64,000 nucleotides of DNA from positions 124,001 to 188,000 of the forward strand of contig NZ_KB894101.1 of assembly GCF_000374305.1 (NCBI RefSeq), in the 5' to 3' direction. Source of the stretch: Actinomadura flavalba DSM 45200 (GTDB taxonomy: Bacteria; Actinomycetota; Actinomycetes; Streptosporangiales; Streptosporangiaceae). The number at the start of each line of letters is the position of its first letter. Within the stretch, counting starts at the first letter, position 1. The position numbers were made by a program, and so were the translations under genes. Positions 50,210 through 58,567 of the stretch are shown in pieces. The notes under the pieces are model-generated. The model was not told the origin of the DNA, ran no database searches, and worked only from the letters and a program-made list of their open reading frames with translations.

Positions 50210-52489
50210 GTGATGGTCGGATCGTCGGAGACGCAGGGCAACCTGCCCGCGTCGGTCACGCGGTTCGTCGGCCGGCGGCGGGAGATCGCCGCCGCCCGGC
50301 AGGCGTTCGCGCAGGCGCGGCTGGTCACGCTGACGGGGGTAGGCGGGGTCGGCAAGTCCCGGCTGGCGGTGCAGGTCGCCGCCGACCTGCGCGGCTCGTT
50401 CCCCGACGGCACCTGGCTGGTCGAGCTGTCGTCGCTGCGCGACCCGGGCCTGCTCGCCCGCACCGTCGCGGACGTGCTGCGGCTGCCGGGCCAGGCCGCG
50501 GGCGACCAGACCGACCGGCTCTGCGACCACCTGTCCGACCAGCAGCTCCTGCTCGTCCTGGACACCTGCGAGCACCTGGTCGGCGGCTGCGCCGACCTCA
50601 CCGAGACGCTGCTGCGCGCCGCGCCGAAGCTCAAGATCCTCGCCACGAGCCGCGAGCCGCTGGACGTGATGGGCGAGCACACGTTCGTCATCCCGCCGCT
50701 GCCCGTCACCGACGAGGACGTCGGCACCTCCGACGACGCCGTCGCGCTGTTCGCCGACCGCGCCGAGGCGATGGTCCCCGGCTTCACGCTGACCCCGGCG
50801 AACCGGGACGTCATCACGCGGCTGTGCCGCCAGCTCGACGGCATCCCGCTCGCGGTGGAGCTGGCGGCGGTCCGGCTGCGCGGCATGTCGGTGGAGCAGC
50901 TCGTCGACCGGCTCGACGACCGGTTCCGCGTCCTCGGCACCACCCGCGCCGCCGACGGACGCCATCAGACGCTCCGCGCCGCGATCGAGTGGAGCCACGA
51001 GCTGTGCAACGAGCAGGAACGGCTGCTGTGGTCGCGGCTGTCGGTGTTCCCGGGCGACTTCGACCTGGCGGCGGCCGAGAGCGTCGCGACGGGCGGGCCG
51101 CTGAGCGCCGCCGACGTCCTCGACGTGCTGACCCGCCTGGTCGAGAAGTCGATCGTGCTGTGCGAGCGGGACGGCCGCCGCTACCGGATGCTCGACACGC
51201 TGCGCGAATACGGCGCCGAGCGGCTCACCGAGGGCGGGGAGCGCGCGGCGGTGATGCTGCGGCACCGCGACCACTATCTGCGCCTCGCCGAGGAGGCCCG
51301 CCGCGAGGAACTGGGCGCCCGGCAACTGGAGTGGCTGGCCCGGCTGCGCGACGAGAACGCGCATCTGCGCGTCGCGCTGGAGTTCTCGCTGACGACGCCG
51401 GGCGAGGAGGAGACGGGCCTGCACCTGACGGACGTCCTGCGCAACTACTGGATGTGCCTGGGCAAGTTCGAGGACGCGCGCCGCTGGCAGGACCGGGCGC
51501 TCAAGGCCACCGACGGGCTCCCGCAGGCGCACCGCCAGCGGGCTTGGGTCGCCTACGCGCGCGGGATGATCGAGGTGCAGTGCGGCGCGGCCGACGCGGC
51601 CCGGCGCTGCTTCGAGGCGGCCGACGCCGCCGACGACCCGGCGCTCGGCGCGCACCTGCTGCACGGCCGCGGCCTCATCGCGTTGTTCGAGGCCCGGCTG
51701 GAGGACGCCCGCGCCCGCATCGAGGAGGCTCGGGCGGAGTTCGACCGGCTCGGGCACCGCGACCCGATGGCGCTGCTCAGCGGCCCGCACCTGTCGTCGG
51801 TGCTGGCGCTGCTCAGCCAGTGGCCCGAGGCGCTGGCGGTCGCGGAGCAGGCGGTCGCGCGGGACGGCGACGGCGGCGAGAAGTGGCACCACTCGTTCGC
51901 GTTGTACGCGCGGGGCGCGGCGCTGTGGTGGCTCGATCGCCGGGACGAGGCCGTCACCGACCTGCTGGAGTGCCTGCGGGTCAAGGAGGAGCTGGGCGAC
52001 CAGCTCGGCATCACGCTCGCCCTGGACCTGCTCACCCCGGCGCCGGTGGTGCGCGGTCGCTACGAGGAGGCGGCGATGCTGCTGGGGGCGACGGAGCGGA
52101 TGTGGAAGCAGCTCGGCGCGCAGCTCCAGTACGGCCCGCACTACATGGAGCGGCGCTCGATGTCGGAGCACGCGCTGCGACGGCGGCTGCCCCCGGACCG
52201 GTTCGAGGCGGCCAAGCGGCGCGGCCGGGAGCTGACGCTGGACGAGGCGCTGGCGCTGGCGCGCGGCGAGCCGGTGGCGGCGCCCGGCCCGGCTCCGGCG
52301 CCGGAGACGCTGACGGCGCGGGAGCGGGAGGTCGCGGCGCTGGTGGCGGAGGGCCTGACGAACCGGGAGATCGCGGACCGGCTAGTGCTGGGCAAGCGGA
52401 CGGTCGACTCCCACATCGAGCGCATCCTCGGCAAACTCAACTTCACGGCGCGGACGGAGATCAAAGCGTGGGCGCCGCCGCCGGGTTAG
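50210..52489 (+). CDS. STAND ATPase transcription regulator with LuxR-type HTH
   Basis: A 759-residue regulator. LPASVTRFVGRRREIAAAR begins the NB-ARC/STAND ATPase; GVGGVGKSRL is Walker A and LLVLDTCEHLVGG Walker B. Residues 330-680 are TPR-like helical repeats (ARRWQDRALKAT; AARRCFEAADAA). The C-terminus from about 700 is a LuxR helix-turn-helix (LTAREREVAALVAEGLTNREIADRL). An N-terminal SARP DNA-binding domain, as in AfsR, is absent. GTG 50210 has GGAGG nine bases upstream; ATG 50213 and GTG 50192 are alternatives. The target is unknown; it ends ten bases before the DUF1707 gene. Confidence 0.9.
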   Translation: MMVGSSETQGNLPASVTRFVGRRREIAAARQAFAQARLVTLTGVGGVGKSRLAVQVAADLRGSFPDGTWLVELSSLRDPGLLARTVADVLRLPGQAAGDQTDRLCDHLSDQQLLLVLDTCEHLVGGCADLTETLLRAAPKLKILATSREPLDVMGEHTFVIPPLPVTDEDVGTSDDAVALFADRAEAMVPGFTLTPANRDVITRLCRQLDGIPLAVELAAVRLRGMSVEQLVDRLDDRFRVLGTTRAADGRHQTLRAAIEWSHELCNEQERLLWSRLSVFPGDFDLAAAESVATGGPLSAADVLDVLTRLVEKSIVLCERDGRRYRMLDTLREYGAERLTEGGERAAVMLRHRDHYLRLAEEARREELGARQLEWLARLRDENAHLRVALEFSLTTPGEEETGLHLTDVLRNYWMCLGKFEDARRWQDRALKATDGLPQAHRQRAWVAYARGMIEVQCGAADAARRCFEAADAADDPALGAHLLHGRGLIALFEARLEDARARIEEARAEFDRLGHRDPMALLSGPHLSSVLALLSQWPEALAVAEQAVARDGDGGEKWHHSFALYARGAALWWLDRRDEAVTDLLECLRVKEELGDQLGITLALDLLTPAPVVRGRYEEAAMLLGATERMWKQLGAQLQYGPHYMERRSMSEHALRRRLPPDRFEAAKRRGRELTLDEALALARGEPVAAPGPAPAPETLTAREREVAALVAEGLTNREIADRLVLGKRTVDSHIERILGKLNFTARTEIKAWAPPPG

Positions 52490-52499
52490 GCTCGGTTTC

Positions 52500-53123
52500 A
52501 TGAGCAATCTCCCGGAACGTCAGCCCGCGCCGCACGAAATGCGGGCGTCCGACGCCGATCGCGACCGGGTCGCGCGCGTCCTGCGCGAGGCCGCGGGCGA
52601 CGGCCGGCTGGGCATGGACGAGCTGGAGGGCCGCTTGGAGGCCGTGTACGCGGCCAAGACGTACGGCGAGCTGGCCCCGATCACCCGCGACCTGCCCGTC
52701 ACCGACGACCTGGGCCGCGACCTCGGCTACCAGGGTCCGCGCGGCGTCGACGCGCCCACCTGGAAGTCCGGCGTCGCGGTGATGAGCGAGTTCCGCCGCG
52801 AGGGCGTCTGGGCGGTCCCGGAGACGTTCACCGCGTTCGCGTTCTGGGGCGGCGGCAAGATCGACCTGCGTGACGCGGTGCTGCCGCCGGGCGAGGTCCG
52901 CATCCGCGCCTGGGCGATCATGGGCGGGATCGACATCATCGTCCCGGACGACATGACGGTCCACGTCCGGGGCGTCGGCTTCATGGGCGGGTTCGACGGC
53001 CGGGCCAGCGGCGCGGGCGCGGCGGGCTCGCCGCGCGTGGTGATCAGCGGCCTGGCGTTCTGGGGCGGCGTCAACACCCGCCGCAAGGCCCGCAAACAGC
53101 GCAAGAAGCTCGGCGGCGCCTGA
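52500..53123 (+). CDS. DUF1707 protein with LiaF-like C-terminus
   Basis: A 207-residue protein. Residues 13-65 (RASDADRDRVARVLREAAGDG, LEGRLEAVYAAKTYGEL) are the DUF1707 domain found in many actinobacterial membrane or stress proteins. The C-terminal half (FTAFAFWGGGKIDLRDAVLP, IMGGIDIIVPDDM, FMGGFDGRA) matches the beta-helical repeats of the cell-wall-active antibiotic response/LiaF family. No membrane segment is clear. It starts ten bases after the STAND-LuxR gene, so the two are probably one operon. Confidence 0.9.
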   Translation: MSNLPERQPAPHEMRASDADRDRVARVLREAAGDGRLGMDELEGRLEAVYAAKTYGELAPITRDLPVTDDLGRDLGYQGPRGVDAPTWKSGVAVMSEFRREGVWAVPETFTAFAFWGGGKIDLRDAVLPPGEVRIRAWAIMGGIDIIVPDDMTVHVRGVGFMGGFDGRASGAGAAGSPRVVISGLAFWGGVNTRRKARKQRKKLGGA

Positions 53124-53148
53124 GCCGCGGAGGCGCCCGGTCGTGGGA

Positions 53149-54534
53149 CTACGCGGCCGGGGCGGGCGCCGTCCAGGGCCGGGCGGCCTCGAAGGCGCGC
53201 GCCGCCGCGAGCACGCGGGCGTCCGCGTGGCGCGGGCCGACGATCTGCAACCCAGCGGGCAGGCCCGCCGCCGTCAGTCCGCACGGCACGCTCGCGGCGG
53301 GCTGCTGGGTCATGTTGAACGGGTAGGTGAACGGCGTCCACGACGTCCAGCGGCGGCCGTCCGGGCTCTCCCGGCCCGCCTCGAACGCGGCGATCGGCAG
53401 CGCCGGGGTGAGCAGCAGGTCGTACGTCTCGTGGAAGAGGCCCATGCGGCGGCCGAGGTCCATGCGGGTGGCGGTGGCGGCCAGGTACTCCGACGCCGAG
53501 TACCGCGCGCCCTGCTCGCAGATCTCGCGCAGGCCCGGGTCGAGCGCGGCGCGCTGCGGCCCGGTGAGGTGCTCGGTGACCTTGGCGGCGCCCGCGAACC
53601 ACAGCACCTCGAAGTCGGTGACGGGGTCGGTGAACCCGGGGTCGGCCTCCTCCACCACGGCGCCCAGTTCCTCGAACGCCTTGGCGGCGGCGGCCACCAG
53701 CGCCGCGATCTCCGGATCGACGGCGGCGAAGCCCAGCGCGGGACTGTAGGCGACGCGCAATCCGGACAGATCGGGCTCGGACCCCGCGAACGGGACGGCG
53801 GGCGGCGCGAGCGCCGACCAGTCCCGCGCGTCCGCGTCGCTGACGACGTCCAGCAGCAGCGCCGCGTCCGCGACGGTGCGGGTCATCGGCCCGACGTGCG
53901 CGAGCGTTCCGAACGGGCTGGCCGGATAGTGCGGGATGCGGCCGTAGGTCGGCTTGAGGGCGAACGTTCCGGTGAAGGCGGCGGGGATGCGGACCGAACC
54001 GCCGCCGTCGGTGCCGAGCGCGAGCGGCGCCATGCCCGCCGCGACGGCCGCCGCCGCTCCCCCGCTGGACCCGCCGGGCGTCAGCGCCGGGTTCCACGGG
54101 TTGCGGGTGACGCCGGTGAGCGGGTTGTCGGTGACGCCCTTCCAGGCGAACTCGGGCGTGGTCGTCTTCCCGACCGCGACGGCGTGGTGCTCGCGCAGCC
54201 GCGCCACCGCCGGGGCGTCCTCGTCCCACGCCTGCTCCGGGCCGATCGAGCGGGAGCCGCGCAGCGTGGGCCATCCGCGCGTGAGCAGCACGTCCTTGAT
54301 GGACACCGGGACGCCGTCCAGCAGGCCCTCCGGCGCGCCGCGCGCCCAGCGCTCCGCCGACGCGCGCGCGGCGGCCAGCGCCCCGTCCGGATCGACCAGG
54401 CAGAACGCGTTGAGCGCCGGGTCGGCGCGCTCGATCCGGGCCAGCACGGCCTGGGTGGCCTCGACCGGCGACAGCGTCCCGGCGCGGTAGGCGGCGAGCA
54501 GGTCGGTGGCGGCCAGGTCGGCGGGGTCGGTCAT
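53149..54534 (-). CDS. Amidase-signature family hydrolase
   Basis: A 461-residue serine amidase. The Ser-cisSer-Lys triad is present: GVPVSIKDVL (Lys near 80), PGGSSGGAAAAVAAG (cis-Ser near 155) and GTDGGGSVRIPAA (nucleophile Ser near 179). The length is usual. It hydrolyses an unknown amide. The ATG overlaps the stop of the upstream dehydrogenase (ATGA), so both form one operon, divergent from the DUF3830-isomerase operon. The shared promoter region holds a GntR-type site. Confidence 0.92.
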   Translation of the reverse strand: MTDPADLAATDLLAAYRAGTLSPVEATQAVLARIERADPALNAFCLVDPDGALAAARASAERWARGAPEGLLDGVPVSIKDVLLTRGWPTLRGSRSIGPEQAWDEDAPAVARLREHHAVAVGKTTTPEFAWKGVTDNPLTGVTRNPWNPALTPGGSSGGAAAAVAAGMAPLALGTDGGGSVRIPAAFTGTFALKPTYGRIPHYPASPFGTLAHVGPMTRTVADAALLLDVVSDADARDWSALAPPAVPFAGSEPDLSGLRVAYSPALGFAAVDPEIAALVAAAAKAFEELGAVVEEADPGFTDPVTDFEVLWFAGAAKVTEHLTGPQRAALDPGLREICEQGARYSASEYLAATATRMDLGRRMGLFHETYDLLLTPALPIAAFEAGRESPDGRRWTSWTPFTYPFNMTQQPAASVPCGLTAAGLPAGLQIVGPRHADARVLAAARAFEAARPWTAPAPAA

Positions 54535-55514
54535 GACGGGTCCTCCCGGACGTAGCCGAGCCGTTTGTCGACGACGTTGCGCAGCGGGCGGCCCGCGACG
54601 CGCCGTTCCAGGTTGGCGGCGAACAGCGCGGTCAGCTCCTCGCGCCAGCCGCGCGCGTCGCCGGACATGTGCGGGGAGACGAGCACGTTCGGCAGTTCCC
54701 AGAGCGGGTCGTCCTTGGGCAGCGGTTCGACGGCGAAGACGTCGAGCGCGGCGCCCGCGATCGTCCCGGCGCGCAGCGCGGCGGCCAGGTCGTCCTGGAC
54801 GACCAGTCCCCCGCGTCCCACGTTGATCAGCCGCGCGCCCGGCCGCATCGCCGCGAGCGCCGCGGCGTCGATCATGCCGCGCGTGGCGTCGGTGAGCGGC
54901 GCGGCGAGCACGACGTAGTCGGCCTGGGCGAGTTCGGCGTGCAGCGCGGGCGACGGCAGCACCTCGCCGAAGTCGGGATCGCCGGGCCGGGCGGTGCGGC
55001 CGAGCCCGCGCACCCGCATCCCGGCGGCGCGCAGCAGCCGCGCGGTGGCGCGGCCGATCGGCCCGGTGCCGACGACGAGCACGGACCTGCCGCCGATCCG
55101 CTCGGTCTCGCGGTGGCGCCAGTCGCGGCCGTCCTGGTGCCGGACGGTGGCGGGCAGGTCCTTGGCGAAGGCGAGCACGAGCCCGAGCACGTATTCGGCG
55201 ATCGGCGCGTCGAAGACGCCGCGCGAGTTGGTGACGATGGCGTCGCCGTCGACCAGCGCCGGGAAGAGCAGCCGGTCGACGCCCGCGCTCGCGATGTGCA
55301 CCCAGGACGGGCCGCCCTCGGCGGGCCAGGCGGCGGCGAGGGCCGTGGACCAGAAGTCCCAGAGGAAGAGGGCGTCCGCGCCGGGCAGCGCCGCGGCCAG
55401 CTCGTCCGCCCGGACGTACCGGACGTCGGCCAGCCGCTCGTACGCCTCCCGGCCGGGCGGCAGGTCTCCGTCGTGCAGGACGACCACCGTGGGCTGCTGC
55501 AAGCCGTGCCTCAC
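54531..55514 (-). CDS. D-2-hydroxyacid dehydrogenase family protein
   Basis: A 327-residue NAD(P)-dependent dehydrogenase. The Rossmann motif is VVGTGPIGRATARLLRAAG near residue 144; the catalytic Arg, Glu and His lie in INVGRGGLV, DVFAVEPLP and VSPHMSGDA. Family members interconvert 2-keto acids and D-2-hydroxy acids. The GTG start has AGGA close upstream. It is first gene of the minus-strand operon with the amidase and probably under the GntR regulator through the site at 55583. Confidence 0.9.
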   Translation of the reverse strand: MRHGLQQPTVVVLHDGDLPPGREAYERLADVRYVRADELAAALPGADALFLWDFWSTALAAAWPAEGGPSWVHIASAGVDRLLFPALVDGDAIVTNSRGVFDAPIAEYVLGLVLAFAKDLPATVRHQDGRDWRHRETERIGGRSVLVVGTGPIGRATARLLRAAGMRVRGLGRTARPGDPDFGEVLPSPALHAELAQADYVVLAAPLTDATRGMIDAAALAAMRPGARLINVGRGGLVVQDDLAAALRAGTIAGAALDVFAVEPLPKDDPLWELPNVLVSPHMSGDARGWREELTALFAANLERRVAGRPLRNVVDKRLGYVREDPS

Positions 55515-55582
55515 TTCCTGCGTCGCCCGAGTTTACGGCGATGCAACTTGGGGGGCATTGACACGCTAGGAAGCGCTCGTAG

Positions 55583-55596
55583 GATTGTCAACAATC
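55583..55596. promoter_or_regulatory. GntR-type operator 1, GATTGTCAACAATC
   Basis: Arms GATTGT/ACAATC with a non-symmetric CA centre. It lies in the divergent region between the dehydrogenase-amidase operon and the DUF3830-isomerase operon, 69 bases from the start of the former and 155 from the latter. Confidence 0.75.
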
Positions 55597-55750
55597 AACG
55601 GGATCAGTGGACACTGGTCCTCCGGCGATCACGTGCTGCAAGACCGTCGCAACCGAAGCCAAGGCCAGGGCGGGTCCCAAGGCGCTCTAACACCAGAGTC
55701 CCTTCCGGGTGCGCGACGCGTCGCCCACCCCTGTTCGCGGGAGATCCGGC

Positions 55751-56245
55751 ATGTCGAGGTTCATCTCCATCTCGCTCGAACGCAGAGGCGTGTCCTGCGT
55801 GGCCGAGCTGCTCGACAAGGACGCGCCGCGCACCTGCGCGGCCGTCTGGGACGCACTGCCCCAGGGCGGCGACATCTACCACGCCAAGTACGCGCGCAAC
55901 GAGGTCTACACGATGGTGGAACGCTTCGCCGCCGAGGAGGTCGGCCAGGAGAACCCCACCGTCACCCCGATCCCCGGCGACGTCGTGTACTTCTCCTTCC
56001 CCGGCGGCATGCTCGACCGCCGCTTCAAGGAGGAGAAGGGCATCGACCACCTGCCCGGCGTGGTCGACCTCGCGCTCTTCTACGGCCGCAACAACCTGCT
56101 GCTCAACGGCGACGTCGGCTGGGTGCCCGGCAACGTCTACGCGACCGTCGTGGAGGGCCTGGCGCCGATGGCCGAGGCGTGCAACGACGTGTGGCGCTCG
56201 GGCGCGGTCGGCGAGCGGCTCGTGTACCGCCGGTACGAGCCGTGA
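55751..56245 (+). CDS. DUF3830 family protein
   Basis: A 164-residue protein of DUF3830, a cyclophilin-like-fold family often found beside amidases, racemases and transporters in catabolic clusters. Typical are APRTCAAVWDALPQ, AKYARNEVYTM, PGDVVYFSFPGGM and ALFYGRNNLLLNGD. No catalytic role is established. The ATG at 55751 has GGGAGA upstream and removes an unconserved N-terminal extension. It overlaps the next gene by GTGA, so both products are needed together. Confidence 0.85.
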   Translation: MSRFISISLERRGVSCVAELLDKDAPRTCAAVWDALPQGGDIYHAKYARNEVYTMVERFAAEEVGQENPTVTPIPGDVVYFSFPGGMLDRRFKEEKGIDHLPGVVDLALFYGRNNLLLNGDVGWVPGNVYATVVEGLAPMAEACNDVWRSGAVGERLVYRRYEP

Positions 56246-57021
56246 TCGGCGGCCTCGCGATGACCTTCGACCCGGCCGCGGTCGCCCGTCCCGCGCTGCT
56301 CACGCAGCACGGCGTCGGCGTCGTCGCGCCGTTCGACTTCGCGCTCGACCGCGAGCTGTGGCGGTGGACGCCCGACGACGTCTCGCTGTTCATGACCCGC
56401 CTGCCGTACGTGCCGGTACCGGTCACCGTCGAGATGGCCACGGCCCTGTCGGACGAGTCGATCGTCCGGCAGGCCACCCGCGACGTGCTCGCGCCCGAAC
56501 CGCTCGGCGTCGTGTACGCGTGCGCGTCCGGCAGCTTCATCGGGGGCGCGGCGGGCGAGCGGACGCTGACGGCGGCGATGACGGACGCGGGCGCGCCCGC
56601 CGCCACCACGACGTCCGGCGCGCTCATCGCGTCGCTGGCGCTGCTCGGCGTCCGGCGCGTCGCGGTCGTCACGCCCTACATCGACGCCGTCACCGACCGG
56701 CTCGTCTCGTTCCTCGGCGAGCACGGCGTGGGCGTGGTCTCGAAGGTCGGGCTGGGCCTGCTCAGCCACATCTGGAAGGTCGGCTACGAGGAGATCGTGC
56801 AGGCGGTCAGCGCGGTGGACCGGCCGGACGCCGAGGCCGTGTTCATCTCCTGCACGAACGTGCCGACGTACGACATCATCGCGCCGCTGGAGCGGATGCT
56901 CGGCAAGCCCGTGCTCACCGCCAACCAGGTCACGATGTGCACGGCGCTGCGGCGGATGGGGTGGCGCGCGGCCGGCGCCGACCAGTGCCTGGTGCGGCAG
57001 CCGGGGGTGACGGCGGCCTGA
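56242..57021 (+). CDS. Maleate isomerase/Asp-Glu racemase-superfamily protein 1
   Basis: A 259-residue protein. The superfamily (maleate cis-trans isomerase, arylmalonate decarboxylase) uses two cysteines, one per half. Both are here: YACASGSFIGG near residue 93 and FISCTNVPTYD near 205. FDFALDRELWRW near 32 matches maleate isomerase-like proteins. GTG 56242 overlaps the DUF3830 stop; ATG 56260 is an alternative. It is expected to isomerise or racemise a small carboxylic acid. Confidence 0.87.
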   Translation: MIGGLAMTFDPAAVARPALLTQHGVGVVAPFDFALDRELWRWTPDDVSLFMTRLPYVPVPVTVEMATALSDESIVRQATRDVLAPEPLGVVYACASGSFIGGAAGERTLTAAMTDAGAPAATTTSGALIASLALLGVRRVAVVTPYIDAVTDRLVSFLGEHGVGVVSKVGLGLLSHIWKVGYEEIVQAVSAVDRPDAEAVFISCTNVPTYDIIAPLERMLGKPVLTANQVTMCTALRRMGWRAAGADQCLVRQPGVTAA

Positions 57022-57044
57022 GGCGCCGGGCCTCCTTGATGGTA

Positions 57045-57060
57045 AGATTGTCGACAATCT
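57045..57060. promoter_or_regulatory. GntR-type operator 2, AGATTGTCGACAATCT
   Basis: Perfect 16-base palindrome 17 bases before the start of the second isomerase gene. The close position suits a repressor overlapping the transcription start. Confidence 0.85.
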
Positions 57061-57077
57061 ACCTCTGGGGAGGTCCG

Positions 57078-57791
57078 GTGGGACGCAGCGTCGGCTTTCT
57101 CTATCCCGGCTACAGCGCCGAAGACGACTATCCCGTCATCGAGGCCGCCCTCGGCGACGTCGCCCTCCCGGTCGTCCACACGCTGATGCGCGAGGACGCC
57201 CACCGGGTCGACGCGCTGCTGGACATCGGCGGCGCCGACGTCCTCGCGGAGGGCGCCGCCGCCCTGCGCGGGCTCGGCGTCGACGCGGCCGTCTGGGCGT
57301 GCACCAGCGGGAGCTTCGTCTTCGGCTGGGAGGGCGCCGAGGCGCAGGTCGCCGGGGTCACGGTGGAGGCGGGCGTGCCCGCGTCCAGCACGTCGTTCGC
57401 GTTCGTCCACGCCGCCCGGCACCTCGGGCTGGCGCGCGTCGCCGTCGCCGCGACCTATCCCGCCGACGTCGCCGAGCGGTTCGCCGCCTTCCTCGGGCAC
57501 GCCGGAATCGAGGTCGTCGCATTGAGCAGCCGGGGCATCGTCACCGCCGCCGAGGTCGGCACGCTCGGCCGCGACGCCGTGCTGGAGTTCGTCACCGCGA
57601 ACGACCACCCGGACGCCGACGCGATCCTCGTCCCCGACACCGCGCTGCACACGGTGGCGTGGCTGGACGAACTGGACGCCGCCGCCGGCAAGCCCGTCCT
57701 CACCGCGAACCAGGTCAGCGTCTGGGAGGGCCTGCGGCTGGCGGGCGAGACCCGCCCCCGCTCCGGCCTCGGCCGCCTGTTCGCGGCATGA
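57078..57791 (+). CDS. Maleate isomerase/arylmalonate decarboxylase-superfamily protein 2
   Basis: A 237-residue paralogue of the preceding isomerase, with VGFLYPGYSAEDDYPVIE at the start. It keeps the first catalytic cysteine (VWACTSGSFVFG near residue 76), but the second position reads LVPDTALHT instead of a CT motif, so one of the two catalytic cysteines is replaced by Asp. It may therefore do one-base chemistry, such as decarboxylation, or another reaction. GTG 57078 has GGGGAGG just upstream. It is transcribed from its own operator and followed by the GntR gene 46 bases later. Confidence 0.85.
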   Translation: MGRSVGFLYPGYSAEDDYPVIEAALGDVALPVVHTLMREDAHRVDALLDIGGADVLAEGAAALRGLGVDAAVWACTSGSFVFGWEGAEAQVAGVTVEAGVPASSTSFAFVHAARHLGLARVAVAATYPADVAERFAAFLGHAGIEVVALSSRGIVTAAEVGTLGRDAVLEFVTANDHPDADAILVPDTALHTVAWLDELDAAAGKPVLTANQVSVWEGLRLAGETRPRSGLGRLFAA

Positions 57792-57837
57792 TCCCCGTGG
57801 GCACCCCCGTCGATCCCCTACCGAAAGGGGCCCTGTC

Positions 57838-58494
57838 ATGGGCCGATTGGGCGAACTGGAACCGGTTCCCCGCAAGTCCACGGTCGAGATCGTCTCGGCC
57901 GAGCTGCGCTCCGCGATCATGTACGGGTCGCTGGCGCCGGGCGCGCAGCTCGGTGAGGCCGACCTGGCGGCCCGGCTCGGCATCAGCCGGGGTCCGCTGC
58001 GCGAGGCGATGCAGCGGCTCGTCCAGGAGGGCCTGCTGCACAGCGAGCCCCACCGGGGCCTGTTCGTGATCACGCTGGACGAGGGCGACGTCGAGGACGT
58101 CTACCTGTCCCGGCTGGCGATCGAGCGGGCGGCGTGCACGCTCGTCATGGCCCGCAACCGGGGCGAGGCGCTGGCCCGGCTGACGACCGCGCTGGACGCG
58201 CTCGTCGAGGCGGCGCGGCAGCGCGATCGCGTCGCGATGAGCGACGCCGACCAGGCGTTCCACGAGGTGCTGGTCAGCGCGGCGGGCAGCCCGCGCCTGG
58301 AGCGGATGGCCCGCACCCTGCTGGTCGAGACCCGCATGTGCCTCAACGCCCTCCAGGAGACCTACCCCGAGCCGGAGGAACTGGTGGACGAGCACCGCCG
58401 CCTCGTCGACGCCATCGGCGACGGCGAGGAGGAACGCCTTCTCCGGCTCATCGAGGAGCACATGACCGACTCGATCGAGCGCCTGCGCGTCTGA
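57838..58494 (+). CDS. GntR/FadR-family transcription regulator
   Basis: A 218-residue regulator. Residues 12-75 are the winged helix (SAELRSAIMYGSLAPGAQL, ISRGPLREAMQRLVQEGLL); 85-215 form the FCD effector domain with DADQAFHEVLV and a DEHRRL segment supplying likely metal-binding residues. It is flanked by and embedded among genes with a common palindrome, GATTGTCGACAATC, which fits the FCD-type half-site style; that makes it the likely binder. The ATG has AAAGGGG upstream. It probably represses the isomerase, aminotransferase and dehydrogenase genes until a catabolic acid appears. Confidence 0.92.
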   Translation: MGRLGELEPVPRKSTVEIVSAELRSAIMYGSLAPGAQLGEADLAARLGISRGPLREAMQRLVQEGLLHSEPHRGLFVITLDEGDVEDVYLSRLAIERAACTLVMARNRGEALARLTTALDALVEAARQRDRVAMSDADQAFHEVLVSAAGSPRLERMARTLLVETRMCLNALQETYPEPEELVDEHRRLVDAIGDGEEERLLRLIEEHMTDSIERLRV

Positions 58495-58537
58495 CGGGCC
58501 TGGACAGGGCGGCCGTCGCATGGTGCCATGGGCGGTA

Positions 58538-58551
58538 GATTGTCGACAATC
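58538..58551. promoter_or_regulatory. GntR-type operator 3, GATTGTCGACAATC
   Basis: Perfect 14-base palindrome 16 bases before the aminotransferase start, at the same relative position as operator 2. Confidence 0.85.
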
Positions 58552-58567
58552 GACCCCGGGAGGGGCC

